Below, piece after piece: positions 22,645-33,662 of a stretch of DNA of 64,000 nt (positions are counted from its first letter, which is position 1; each line of letters opens with the position of its first letter). Where the stretch lies: positions 88,780,886 through 88,844,885 of the forward strand of contig JAKSZU010000005.1 of assembly GCA_026018925.1 (NCBI GenBank). The letters run 5' to 3'. The stretch comes from Tupaia tana (Eukaryota > Chordata > Mammalia > Scandentia > Tupaiidae). The translations under genes and the position numbers were made by a program. The notes under the pieces were generated by a model that was not told where the DNA came from, did no database searches, and saw only the letters and a program-made list of their open reading frames with translations.

Positions 22645-23845
22645 ACTTTTTAATTTATCCTTATTCATATGAATGCCTCAACTTAATAGATGGGAATAGA
22701 TGCTTGAGTCAGTCAGCTGAGGTTTTAATTCTTGTTTTGCCAGGTACTAGCAGCATAATGTCTAGAAAGTGATGTAATAATGTTCAGTGATTATGAGGAA
22801 TATAGTTATAAAGTTATTATTTACAAAGAATTTTTTTAAAAAATCCCTGCCAACTTCATAGCAAGAGCCATATATATGCTATTGGTAATTATTTTTGCAT
22901 TTTATATTTTAATTCTATGCTCAAACAGCACCCTAAGTTGGACATTAATGTAGGGTTTAATATTACAATATATTTGGAGTACCATGTAGGGGTTTGTTTT
23001 CAGCCTTAGGTTCTAGGAAGAGAGGGCAGACGTGCAAAATACAAGCCTTGAAAGAGAACACAGCATAAATAATATAACACATCAGTGTCTACAGATCCAG
23101 AGCAAATAGTGCATGTGTGATGTGCTGTAAGGACAAACAAATAGTAAATAATTATTATAATAAATATTAAAATATTAAGAGTAAGCTACATAGCATAGCC
23201 AATTTAGAGAGATGTAGTCTGGCAAGAAGTATCAAAATAAACTTTTGAGCCTTTGCTAATAAAAAGTCTGAGCATTTAAAAATATAGAAGGTATCAACAT
23301 TACAAGCATAGATGTTGGAAAGCTAAGGAACAAGAAAATGATTGGCAGAATAGGAATAATGAAAAAGCACATCCATAGGAGGGTATGCCTTAGTCTTATT
23401 ATCACTGATGCAATGCTACCCACAGAATATTATCAAAGAAGTTATTAAAGATGTAGTCAAGCAATACCATTACATATATTTATACTGGCATTTTATGCTT
23501 AAAGTTAGATAAAATGTATTATCAAGAGTTAAAGCACACCGAGAACTGTGAGAGGTCTGAGGGTTCATGCTCCTTTCAAGTTAACATGTGAAATTACCAC
23601 AATTTAAGAGATGTTTATGAAACTCTTAGGTAAGAGAGGAAAGAATTAATTACTCATGGAAAAAGCAGTAGTCCATAAATATGTATTGAAAACTCTATAC
23701 CCAGACTCTTTGAGGTGAACTGATGAGATCCAGAGGCCAGGAGCACAATGAATGGTGGAAAACCTGAGAAACACAAGTCAAGGGAACAAGAGTATTTTTA
23801 AGAAAACAGTAAACATTGTAGCAAGCAGAAAACAAGCCAGTCTAG
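22645..23845. other. Unassigned AT-rich sequence
   Basis: No gene or repeat family recognised. Confidence 0.4.
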
Positions 23846-23846
23846 G

Positions 23847-24060
23847 CCTAGCTGTTGTGCCACAGTCTTAGAGCACGGCTCTGAGATGCTGTAGCTCACA
23901 GACGTGTCTGGCAGGGCAGGTTCATGCACCTGTAATCCTGGCTAACTGGAAGGCTGGAAGGAAGACGATGATGGTGTAACAAAACCCTGTCAAGGGTGCC
24001 TGCTTTTCCTTCTTTCAATATTTTTTTTTAAAAAAAAGAAAGAAAAAGGAAAAGAAAAGA
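23847..24060 (+). repeat. Second SINE type with a 7SL/Alu-like core
   Basis: A tRNA-like start (GTGCCACAGTCTTAGAGCAC) is followed by TGCACCTGTAATCCTGG and AACTGGAAGGCTGGA, which resemble the 7SL/Alu segment around CCTGTAATCCCAGC. It ends in CCCTGTCAAGGGTGCCTGCTT and an A-rich tail (24020-24062). The ending is shared with the element at 32505-32770. Confidence 0.5.
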
Positions 24061-24061
24061 A

Positions 24062-24316
24062 GAGGTAGAAGCCAGATTACTGATTACAAAATCAAGGAGC
24101 TATGTAGTCACACCGTAACTGTTTTGACTTACTAGTCTCCTTGCTGTTTGTCATACTCACCATGAAGGCATGCTCAGATCCATGGTACACCACCTTTCAG
24201 TAATAACTTTTATAACTTTCTTAATATAGTGAACTAAAGACCCCTCAAATAGTTGCTACAACTATGTAACAGTTGGGAGACTCCAAAGTTAGGAATAGTG
24301 TTTAAAGCAAGGAAAA

Positions 24317-24376
<60 letters not shown>

Positions 24377-24955
24377 CTACCTCTTGCAGAATTTGTCTTC
24401 ACAGGCCTATATTTCTTTCATTAAATTACATATTACACGGAAAAAAATCTTGACCATTAGCACAATTCAATACTCAAATTGATTATGCAAAATCAAACAG
24501 CAACCCTAATCATATTCTTAATAATCTCATCATGTCTTCATTTTACTACATATATTCTATGATTGAAGCATACACTGGGTCTATATTCACATTCTGTGAA
24601 AAGAAAAAGCCTTTATAAGAAGGTGGAATATTCATTTTCAGGAAGAAAAGAACTTGAACATCTCCCTTTGTCTCCTTTCTTTTTATTCTTAGTGATTTAT
24701 AAAAAAATACATATTATAAACTGTCAGTATGCATCCTTATTTTATCCCTTATAATCAAAACTTGTACTACTTAATCAAATTAAAAGTCACATCTTTTGGT
24801 TCACCATCTGTTATCTATCTATGGTGGAAATAACATAAGCAAGCCAATACACCTGTTCAAGAAATTCTGCTTATTTTGTTAAAAAGAAACTATGAATTCA
24901 CAGGTTCATATCCATTGAAAAGCACTAAAATAATGTATCAATTAAATAGTGTATG
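24062..24955. other. Unassigned sequence with (AT)n
   Basis: Pure (AT)n at about 24321-24369. Nothing else recognised. Confidence 0.45.
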
Positions 24956-24956
24956 G

Positions 24957-25215
24957 GCAAGCAGGTGATGTGGAGCTTATGGCAGCTGGATGCCACATGG
25001 CCAACTGCTTGGTTTGAGTCCTAAACCTGGCAGCCTGAAAAAACACATATGCCTAAAGTATCCAGAGATGAATGGAGGAAAAGGGATTGCAGTGTGACCA
25101 TACCCTGGCGGGGGGGGGGGGGGGGGGGGGGGAGGGTTCTCACTTTCCCTCTTTCTCTGTCTCTCTTTGATGAGAAGACTCTCCTATAACCACAATTTAT
25201 TTTTTTTCTTTTTTT
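24957..25215 (+). repeat. tRNA-derived SINE, old long form, with a G23 run
   Basis: GGGCAAGCAGGTGATGTGG start, GGTTTGAGTCC B-box relic at about 25012, AGGGATTGCAGTGTGACCAT, then G-run 25110-25132 at the usual CCCCTGGGG site, and a CT-rich 3' part. Confidence 0.75.
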
Positions 25216-26630
25216 TAGTATGAGTTCTAATTAAGTTTTTGTGAATGGAAATGTGTAGTAGTAACTCAGTCACAACAACAAGTGTCATTAAGGATCTGCT
25301 GCTGTTTACACACTTGGATACAGGAGAGATGCGAGGAAGAAGAGGTGTTTACTATATACCATTCATAGCATAAGTGAACTATGAATGAATATAACTAATT
25401 AAATCAATTTCAATAATTACTTTAGAATAACAAATGGAGAATATCATTAGTTTACAATATGAACTTTTAATTTATAACATCAATAATTACAATATTTGAA
25501 TTCTATCTAAAATAATAATAAATTTTCACCACTTTTTAGATTCCTCCCTTACCCCAGCGCAAGCTACCACTGGTAACAAATGTACTGAGAACACAAGCTT
25601 GTGAAAAAGAGACATTTTAAGGTTTTTGAAAGGGCACGGTTCAACGTGGTGTCAGAACACAGTTGCTTCCCAGAAATCACCTTAAAATTAAGAGTTTTCC
25701 TGAGGCATCTCCCACCATTTCTCACTTGGTTGGCTCCAATCCTTAATCTTAGAACAGCAATTTCTGCATTATATTTGAGAAGTGTTTCATTGTAATAATT
25801 CAAAATAAATGTTGTTTCATATTATGTTGCCTTATAAAATGATTTATATGAACTTAAATGATGCATATTAATGAGTTATATTTTAGCTATATTTAGATAT
25901 GGCACTAATATTAATCAATTTTGCTTCTATTATTAAATGAAATACGACCTGTTAAGATTAAGATGAATTATTTTGTATATATTATACCAAGGGTATATTT
26001 AAATCACACTATACTACAATATTGTTATAATTGTTTATTACATTAGTAATATCATCTTATTAAAGAGGCTTCTAGCCTTGATTATTTAATATGCTGAACA
26101 TTTGAAAGAAAAGTAGAATATTTGTGTTGTGCTTTTAGACATTTAACCTTTTAAGAATGTTATATTGAGTAAAATTCTTACCATATTTAGCAAACTCAGA
26201 AATAAAAATATGGAATAGCACATCTTGTTTAAAAGTGGGTAATTATTTTTGGTGAATTTGAATTAGAAGAACAGTGGTTCTTTTACTACAAGTGTAATGA
26301 TTTCTAATGTCTATTTATCCTTACAATTAAAGTTATTGCTGCATAACATGATGGAAAGAGTCATATCATTTTGGGAAATAAAGGCATTGACACAATATAA
26401 GGGAATTAGTTTATGAAATAAATATGTAACATTTTCTAACTAAAATAGCAACACATAGAAATGAGCACTTACCCATGTTAGCATTAACAAACAATGTACC
26501 AAGGCTCTGATTACATATCAAAATGTATCCTTAAGATGCTTAAAGATTGCAAATAATATACATGATTACTCTCTCTACTGACAACCAAAATTTAAAAAAA
26601 AATATATGGTAAGATTGAAAATATGTAGTT
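25216..26630. other. Unassigned AT-rich sequence
   Basis: No gene or repeat family recognised; strongly AT-rich from 25800 to 26600. Confidence 0.4.
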
Positions 26631-26637
26631 AAATGGA

Positions 26638-26849
26638 AGCAGCATGTCCAGCCACAGTGTTACAAGTGGGAAGGTGCCACTTTGTGATGGCTGAAGCCAT
26701 GTGAGAGACCTGCTATTGGTTTACTGAACAACCTGAACTGGCCAGGCCCCATGGCCACACCTGTGGTTGCCTCTAACTGCAAGGTGAAGGCCAGAAGGAT
26801 TGAGATGTGGCAAGACTGTAAAAAATGCCCCTTTTCTTTTTTAGTGCTC

Positions 26850-26901
<52 letters not shown>
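26638..26901 (+). repeat. Possible old SINE ending in (CT)n
   Basis: A GC-richer block with GGCCAGGCCCCATGGCC and GAAGGATTGAGATGTGGCAAG loosely matches the second SINE type at 32505, then a (CT)n run at 26853-26901. The match is weak. Confidence 0.3.
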
Positions 26902-26905
<4 letters not shown>

Positions 26906-27274
26906 GATAAATAAGTAGAGCAAAGTTTAAGACAGTGCATATAATACACTGCTTTTCATATCAGATTAGGGAAAATAATATATATTGTCATTTACTTAGT
27001 TTACATAAAGAAACATAAGAAACTAATAAACTTGTGAGAAAGAGAAGGGATGGGAAAGAGGATGGGGGAATAAGGGTGGGCACAGAATGTCCAGTGTATT
27101 ACTTTTCTTATTTTTTTTGTTTTTGAAAAATGTAGCATACTATACTATTTTGTTATTTTAAATGTAATAAAATGTTTAAAACATGGCCAAAACATATAAT
27201 TTGAATGGATATTATTTTAAAATACCATTAAAATCTATAAGCCAGTGATACAATGGAAATAGAAGTCACTGAAT
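26902..27274. other. Unassigned AT-rich sequence
   Basis: Nothing recognised. Confidence 0.4.
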
Positions 27275-27377
27275 GTGCTAGCTAGCAGGTGGTGTGGTGG
27301 TTAAGGCACTGGACTCCCACAAGTTCGTTTGAGTCCCAGACCCGGCAACTTGAAAATCATCCCCAAATGTGTGTGCA
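27275..27377 (+). repeat. 5' half of a SINE split by an endogenous retrovirus
   Basis: GCTAGCAGGTGGTGTGGTGGTTAAGGCACTGG-type head with B-box relic GTTTGAGTCCC, then the middle as far as ATGTGTGTGCA. The element stops there. Its expected continuation (TGCCCAAAATCC...) is found at 30029 on the same strand. Confidence 0.8.
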
Positions 27378-28036
27378 TGATATAGAAAGGCCCTGAATTC
27401 ATAAATAACTCAGGGCTGGTAGCTGCCCGAATTTTCTGCCCTCCATCAAACTTATTGCCCCTCCCTGGAGCTACAGGGTAACCTGAAAACATTGAATAGA
27501 TTAGTACTTTGAATAAATTGGTATCTTGAATAGTTTAGTGTCTTGAATAGATTAGTACCTTGAATAGATTAGTACCTGAGTAGATTGATACTTGAATAGT
27601 TTAGTGCCTTGAATAGATTAGTGCCTTGACTAGATTGGCACCTTGAATAGTTTAGTGTGTTGAATAGATTAGTACCTTGAATAGATTAGTACCTGAGTAG
27701 ATTGATACTTGAATAGTTTAGTGCCTTGAATAGATTAGTGCCTTGACTAGATTGGTACCTTGAATAGTTTAGTGTGATGAATAGATTAGTGCCTTGAATA
27801 GATTAGACTTCCTGCTTCTCTGACTCCTCTCTTTGACACTGCATAGGGTGGGTCCTGAGCCCATTCCCCATCTCTAGACCTCCCCTTCACCAAATTCTCC
27901 ATAAGAAACTGTGTTCAACCCCTAGTGGGGGCTGGAGATTTAGAGTTTTAACTCCTTCATGCCCGCTGGCATAATAAACAGTTCTCCTAATCTCTCCAAG
28001 TGCTCTTTTCTATTCCTCAGTGTCTGATTTTCTACA
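27378..28036 (+). mobile_element. 5' LTR of a gammaretrovirus-like endogenous retrovirus
   Basis: About 659 bp, starting TG (TGATATAGAAAG) and ending CA (TTTTCTACA), with a loosely matching terminal inverted repeat. U3 carries a 17-bp repeat array (27491-27807). AATAAA at 27973-27978 fits the R-region polyadenylation signal, followed by a T/C-rich U5. It is followed after 3 nt by a primer-binding site. Boundaries are inferred from the terminal dinucleotides, the position of the primer site and the SINE break; no second LTR is present for comparison. Confidence 0.75.
27491..27807 (+). repeat. 17-bp minisatellite with 117-bp higher-order period, in U3
   Basis: Variants of TTGAATAGATTAGTACC repeat head to tail. 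Seven units (one shortened by 2 bp) form a 117-bp block starting at 27543 that recurs at 27660. Flanking single units complete the array. Confidence 0.9.
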
Positions 28037-28039
28037 TTT

Positions 28040-28057
28040 TCGTGCATTGACCAGGAA
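28040..28057 (+). promoter_or_regulatory. Retroviral primer-binding site, tRNA-Gly-like
   Basis: The 18 nt match the complement of the tRNA-Gly 3' end (with CCA) at 15 positions, as I align it. Differences are at positions 2, 11 and 14, two of them G-to-A changes. The site begins 3 nt after the proposed LTR end. Confidence 0.6.
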
Positions 28058-29300
28058 ATGGAATTAGACTGGCCCTTTGAGCCACTGATCCCAGGGCATT
28101 TCCTCCAGAACAGGCACTGTGGTGTGGAAAGATGGGTGAACCTCTATCTCGTTTAATGGGATCTCTCAGCCAGGGTGACTGCCCCAAGACTGAGCATTTC
28201 TGGATCATCAGACTCCAATTGTAGAGAAAGACCAACTCCTAGAACCTGATGTATCAACCTTGGTCAACAATGGTTATCTGGTAAGCCCCGGGAATCTGTA
28301 GAGCCCTAGTCAGACCCACTCCATTTGGAAGAGGAGACCTGTGCATTCTCCTTCAGTCACAGAATGAGCAGGGCTCATCTGGTAATTGGTTGGTGTGGGG
28401 AGGGAGTGTATAACCTCTGAATGAATGTGAGTTTGTGATTAGTGGCTGAATGAATGTGTTGTGGCTCCATGGCTTCTTGCAAAGGAACATGATTGGATCT
28501 GTTTAACCCCGTTTCTGTGGTAGTTCCCTGAAGGCTAAATGGCAAAATTGGCGCTGAGGGACTTCTTCCCTCTCCACGTGTTCAATCCCACAGAGGTTCT
28601 ATATCCAATTGCTTATTGCCAAGGAGATACACAAAATCTGTGAGGACATGGCCAGACAGGCCGAGGGGAGGGTTTATCCTGTAGAGGCAGATAGGCAGAG
28701 CAGCAAATGTCAGGTTGCCGATTCTGTCTTCAGAAACTAGGCCACGAGTTCCTCCTGACTGTGACAAAAACAAAATGTTCTCCAGGAGCCCATCCCCCAG
28801 GAGCCCGTCCTGACCCTCCCACAAAGGCTTCCACCATGGAGCAGAACCTGCCCACTGTGTCTGGGAAAGGAGAGAGCAAGCATCATCCTCTACCTGACAA
28901 TCTTCCTTCATTGATTAGCTCAACAGATTTCCATTCCTTTGTCCTCCTCCATTCCACCTTCCACCTGCCGCAGAATTACCCCTCTCCAGCACCAAGGTAT
29001 CCACTGTTGGGATACCGAGAGGATAGACCCCAGAGAGCGGCTGCTATGTCCTTCCGACTACAGCCCTTGGTTGAGGCCTTCCTGCAAACTTGAACAAACT
29101 TATCACTTGCGCTGCCTGGCCTTTTCAGCAGCACCCCCAGGAGGCTGCACAGCTTCTGAGTCTGTGAGCTAAGCTCCACCCCCAGGAGCCACCATCCCTC
29201 CAGAGTGCCCAGATCATCACTTCCTCCAACCAGTGATCTCCCGAGCCTTTTGGAAGTGCAGGCTTTTGATAATAGAGAGGTCAGAGAGATTTGGGGTATG
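28058..29300 (+). other. Endogenous retrovirus leader between primer site and gag
   Basis: About 1.24 kb, GC-richer than the flanks. A splice-donor-like GGTAAG occurs at about 28279-28284. Open frames on both strands (28582-28911 minus, 28707-29093 plus) show no recognisable domain; packaging-signal structure cannot be judged by eye. Confidence 0.5.
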
Positions 29301-29798
29301 ATGGGAAAACCCCAGTCCAAGTCATCCAAGCCCACCATGCTGGACTGTATGCTGACTAATTTTAAAAAAGGCTTTTCTGGTGATTATGGAGTTAAAATGA
29401 AACTGGATAGGTTGAGAGCCCTCTGTGAGGCTGAATGGCCCTCTTTCAAGGTTGTACTGCCGCCACAGAGAACCTTACATCTCCCTACTCGGTGGGCTAT
29501 GTACAACGTTGTTATTGGCACCCCTGGCCACCCTAAGCTGTTTCCCCTATGCTGACTCCTGGCTACAGATAACCCAAGTCATTCCACCCTGGACATAAAT
29601 CTGTATCGAAGAGAAAACCAATGCATTATTTTGGTCACCCATATCATGCCCCCAGTACCAAACTCTGACCAAAAGAAACCCACAGCTCCAATCCTGCAGG
29701 GCCACCCAGAGGAGGAGACATTAGCAGCTCCACCCCCATATGTTCCAGCTGAGACAGTAATCAAAACTCAGCCCCCATCTGTTTTCCCTGGGGCCTAA
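29301..29798 (+). pseudogene. gag: Endogenous retrovirus gag remnant: matrix and late-domain region
   Basis: Gag is the virion structural polyprotein. The start at 29301 encodes MG, fitting N-terminal myristoylation. The next ~80 codons resemble the gammaretroviral matrix domain. A stop at 29553-29555 interrupts the frame just after a HPKLFP-like segment. The same frame continues to a second stop at 29796-29798 and contains a PPPY late-domain motif at 29730-29741. Capsid beyond its first residues, nucleocapsid, pol and env are all missing, so this is a non-functional fossil. Confidence 0.75.
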
Positions 29799-30024
29799 GG
29801 AACAGCATGAGGAACCAGCACCAGCTCAGGGAGAGGCCAGTCACCCTGAATCCCACGCCCAGATCCAAACTCACCCACCATCACTTGGTGAACCGCTGCA
29901 GCCGAGTCAATCTAACTCTTCAAATGCCCCTTTGGGAGATGGGAGGACTCCACCCCATGCAGATAGATGCAGATGAGGCTATGACAGAAGGCAGAGAAAC
30001 TCTCTACTACCAGCCCTTCTTGCA
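29799..30024 (+). pseudogene. gag: Endogenous retrovirus gag remnant: p12-like to capsid start, truncated
   Basis: Pro/Ser/Gln-rich coding sequence continues in a shifted frame up to about 29965. A third frame then reads across what looks like the p12-capsid junction, with ETLYYQPF at about 29997-30020. The retroviral similarity stops at about 30024, where SINE sequence resumes. At least two frame shifts are needed. Confidence 0.55.
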
Positions 30025-30028
30025 GGCA

Positions 30029-30152
30029 TACCCAAAGTACTAAGAAGAGAATGCAGGAGAAGGGATTGTGGCATGGCCAACTCCCCTGGGGATGACTTCT
30101 CACTTTCCCTGTCTTTGTCTCTTTCTGTCTGTCTTCTGCAAGTGTAGACAAC
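30029..30152 (+). repeat. 3' half of the SINE split by the endogenous retrovirus
   Basis: TACCCAAAGT, AAGAGAATGCAGGAGAAGGG, CCCCTGGGGATGACTTCTCACTTTCCC and a CT-rich stretch match the SINE from the very position where the 5' half broke at 27377. GGCA (30025-30028) versus TGCA (27374-27377) may be a 4-bp TSD with one change. Confidence 0.75.
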
Positions 30153-30770
30153 CGAAAAATGTCACTGAGTATGTATTTGCATCCACTATTTAAAATACTA
30201 ATATATATATACATATATATATATATATTATTCAATGGGCACATAATATACATTTGAAAATCCAGGTTTTATGAAATATTTAAATATTTTTTCTCATCTT
30301 ACACATTAGAGAATAACAACTTCCTCTCCAAATAGTAATGTTCTAGATTCCCATTCTGATTGTTTCTATTTTCCTTTCACATGGTAATCAGTAAAATTGC
30401 ACAAAGGTATTTTTGGTTTGCTCGGTTAAAAGTAATATCTTATATTCATTTGCTAGCCTGGGAAATAAAGGTGTTTTTGAATATCTATTTTTTTTTAAAT
30501 TTATCACCAATCTTCCTAATTATCAAGGAATTTTAATGCTATAATGTACATTAATTATGAGAAATGTGTTGCACAGTATTTCATGTTTTAATGACTTAAA
30601 AGGTATTTATCTCAAAACCATCATTATAGTATTGACTTCCTAGTCTAGATGTTCCCTCCAGACAGCATTTCTGGGAAATCTGTTGCACTTTAAAAGTTCC
30701 AGCTATCATGTCTATGTAAATTATTTCCATATCAAGATGTTGTGCCTTGATCTTGATAAGCCTAGTCTAG
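30153..30770. other. Unassigned AT-rich sequence
   Basis: A short (AT)n at about 30200-30230; nothing else recognised. Confidence 0.4.
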
Positions 30771-30772
30771 CA

Positions 30773-31022
30773 TTTTTTTAAAGAGAGATTTTTTCTCTGT
30801 AGGGCAAGTGCACTTTCCAAAGACAGAAAGACAGAAAGCCAGAAATCATCCCTGGTGAGGCTGGCCACACTGCAATCCCTTCTCCTCCATTCTCCTCTCG
30901 GGATTTTGGGCTCGTGCACACATGTGCCAAGTATGAGTTTAGGCCACCAGGTCTGGGACTCGAATCATGATCATTCCCAGTGGAGTCCAGGGATATAACC
31001 ATTCTACCATCTGCTAGTCTCT
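30773..31022 (-). repeat. tRNA-derived SINE, long form
   Basis: Antisense: TTTTTCTCTGTAGGGCAAGTGC, purine block, TCCCTTCTCCTCCATTCTCC, GGGCTCGTGCACACATGTGCC, then a head with B-box relic at about 30955-30965. Intermediate divergence. Confidence 0.8.
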
Positions 31023-31955
31023 AGTTCTGCATTTTTCAACTGCCAAGATTTCTTCCACCTAAAATTTAACACAAATCGCCTAAAATAGAAATTGTCATTA
31101 TTATACCATGAAAATATGCCCTCCCTCAGGGAAGTGGATCAAAGTTGTCATATTGTAGCTGCAATTTGAAGATTGAAAAGAATATAATAAAGTGGAGGGG
31201 AGTCAGAAAGAAGTGAGAACAACATATTACAAAGATTAATACGGTATAACTGATATTAAAAATAAATGACCACTCAAAAACAATTTTGGAATTTTAAGTA
31301 ACTTATATTTTGAACATTTCTCAATTTTTTGAGAAAATTTACTGTGGAAAATACAATATTCTTCTCAAGATGACTGAGGATTGTTAAAACTTAGAGCAAC
31401 TTAACCATTTCTGGCTTTTAGTATTCTGTTTTTCCTTAAATCCTATTCCTCATGGACTCACCCAGCCTCTTTCTCTTTGCTCTTGACATGGACCAGAACA
31501 AGGATTATTCCTACGATTTCTTCCCTGCATCCTTCACTCAAGGAGCATGTGTAGCAAGAGATGTACCACAGGAGGTTTCTGTGGTAGCAATAAGGCACTC
31601 TTTAAAAATGCACTCATTCTATAGAAAACCCTGATGAGGAGTCTCAGTCAGGAGCCCTGCAGTTGGGAATTTGATCTCCAGCCACATTTTTCATCAGATT
31701 TCATTTATTTTACCGCATTCTCCCTTTTCCCCTCTCCCTCCCTCTGTCTTCCTCCTCCTCTCTATGAGATGAACTCATCCTTAGCTCCACAACTCCACAA
31801 CACACACATTTTCACTGTTATGCAGACTGTGTAGCTGCTACCTCTTATTTCACTGTTTTAAAGACTTAGTTAAAATTTCTTTTTCCTTAATCATCAGTTA
31901 AAAACTCTGTAACCAGGACACTGTCTCATGTTATATTTTCTTCGGGTCCAATTTA
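31023..31955. other. Unassigned sequence
   Basis: No gene or repeat recognised. The short frames at 31452-31634 and 31634-31834 lack any family features. Confidence 0.4.
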
Positions 31956-31964
31956 TGCTTTCTT

Positions 31965-32195
31965 TTGTAAAGTTTATTTATTCATTTCTGAGAGAGAGAA
32001 AAAGACAGATAAGAAATCTCAACAGGATGTCATATAGTGACTCTCCCCCCAGCCTTCCCAGGAAGCCAGGGTCAAAGACACTTGCGCGTGCACCTGCGAT
32101 GTATGGGTTGATCCAGGAACCGAACCTTGGTTTTTCACATGAATTCATATCACCAAGGGGTACACTTCTGCTGTGCCACCATGTCCCATGTTCTA
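31965..32195 (-). repeat. Another tRNA-like SINE (older family)
   Basis: On the minus strand it starts GGGACATGGTGGCACAGCAG (A-box-like), has GGTTCGGTTCC (B-box-like) about 60 bp further on, and ends in a CT-rich stretch and an A-rich tail (about 31970-31995). The body differs from the dominant SINE. Confidence 0.5.
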
Positions 32196-32404
32196 GTCTT
32201 CATCCTGCTCTCTCCACTATGCTTTCATGACAGTCTCCTAAAAGAGATTTTGAGATTGCATATAGTTTATATATAAAGTAAACTGGAATACAAACTATTT
32301 AAGTAATGTTGCATGCCTTTTACTGTGCAATAGCTTGATACAAGCAGATATATAAGAAATATATGCTACAAATAGCTTGAGCAACATCTTTCCCTTATAT
32401 CTAT

Positions 32405-32470
32405 AATATTGGGTTGTCAGGAAAGTCATAATGCAATATTGATTCACCAGGAATGTCATGACCTAATATA
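32405..32470. mobile_element. Possible mariner-like MITE
   Basis: A ~66-bp imperfect palindrome. The left end TATTGGGTTGTCAGGAAAG and the inverted right end TATTAGGTCATGACATTCC share several positions, with AT-rich TA flanks. Size and ends recall mariner-derived MITEs, but the match is short. Confidence 0.25.
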
Positions 32471-32504
32471 TTATTTTAATTTTTAACAAAGCAACTATGA
32501 TACT

Positions 32505-32770
32505 CTGGCCCAGGCTCTGTGGCATAGTTGGTAATGTAATAGACTGCAGATTTGGAGCCCATGTTTAGACCATAGTTGAGTATACAGTCAGGGCTGAAAA
32601 TACACTGGCATGTGTGCATGGCCCCGGGTCCTGGCAGGCTGGAGGGCTTCAGGAAGGGGATCATGGAGAGACCAAGCCCTGTGAAGGGTGCTTGCTCTCT
32701 CCTGTGCACATATACATACACACACACTCTGTCATGAATAAAAATACAAATAAATAAAGAAGGGAAAAAT
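32505..32770 (+). repeat. Second SINE type (tRNA-like start)
   Basis: GGCCCAGGCTCTGTGGCATAG start, then GCATGGCCCCGGGTCC, GGCAGGCTGGAGGGC, CCCTGTGAAGGGTGCTTGC and an (AAAT)-type tail. It shares the CCTGTNAAGGGTGCNTGCT ending with 23847-24060. Confidence 0.5.
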
Positions 32771-32790
32771 ACTTAAGAAAATATAATGTT

Positions 32791-33350
32791 CTATTTGTAG
32801 GTCCAAGTTTATTGCAGCATTATTCACAATTGCTAAGGCAGAACCAGCCCAAATGCCCACAAACAGATGAATGCAAAAAAGTGTGGGACATATACACTAT
32901 GTAATACTACTCAGCTATAAAAAACAGGACCCTCAGAGTTTATAGAAAATGGACAAATAAAGATTTACTGCTAAGCGAAGCAAGCCAGACTATAAGAGAA
33001 GCATGGTATGTTCCCACTCGATATAGACTGAATGTCAGCACTAAATGGCAGAAACTTAAAACAGGAAGGGATAAAAGTATGGAAAGCAATGGTGATACTG
33101 GAGATAGTGTAGGAGGAGGATGGGAAATGGGAGGATCAGAGGAAGAGAATCAGGGGAATAAGAGGGAAACAAAACATTTAAGGAATCTAAGGTAAAAAGA
33201 AAACTGTTGTAATCAATGTGTATGGTAGTGTCTTTGACTAAGCCAATATACAGTGTATTCATGATGGAAAAATTCATTTGGCATGCTGTAGTGATACACA
33301 GGGATTGAATGTAAAAATAAATAAATAATAAAATTTTTAAAAAATGAAAA
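32791..33350 (+). mobile_element. 5'-truncated LINE-1, 3' end
   Basis: Plus-strand L1 of about 560 bp covering the ORF2 C terminus (TTATTGCAGCATTATTCACA) and 3'UTR, ending in AATAAATAATAAAA. Likely TSD AGAAAATATAATGTT (32776-32790) and AGAAAGCATAATGTT (33351-33365). Confidence 0.85.
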
Positions 33351-33662
33351 AGAAAGCATAATGTTTTAAAGGTCTACTGTGTTTTCCATTGGATAATGAC
33401 AAATTGTAATGTACATATTCACGGTGTCTAAAGTAATACTATAATACACATATATACAATGTGGGTCAATTGAATAAGTAACATATACCTCACCTGAAAT
33501 ATTTATTCTTCCTGTTTAATGGACACATTGTACCTTTGACCAACATCTTATTTTTTCATTCCCTAGCTTCTAGAACCCTCCATTCTGTTATCTGTGAAGC
33601 TCTACTTGTAAAACACAGTTTTATAAATTAAACAGAATAACTCTTCAAAAAAAAATATCCCA

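Noticed and set aside
27491-27807. Regularly spaced repeats resembling a CRISPR array
   Set aside because: 17-bp units are directly adjacent without unique spacers, lie in an LTR, and the host is a mammal.
28582-28911. 109-codon minus-strand frame in the retroviral leader
   Set aside because: No recognisable domain, antisense to the provirus, likely chance in GC-richer sequence.
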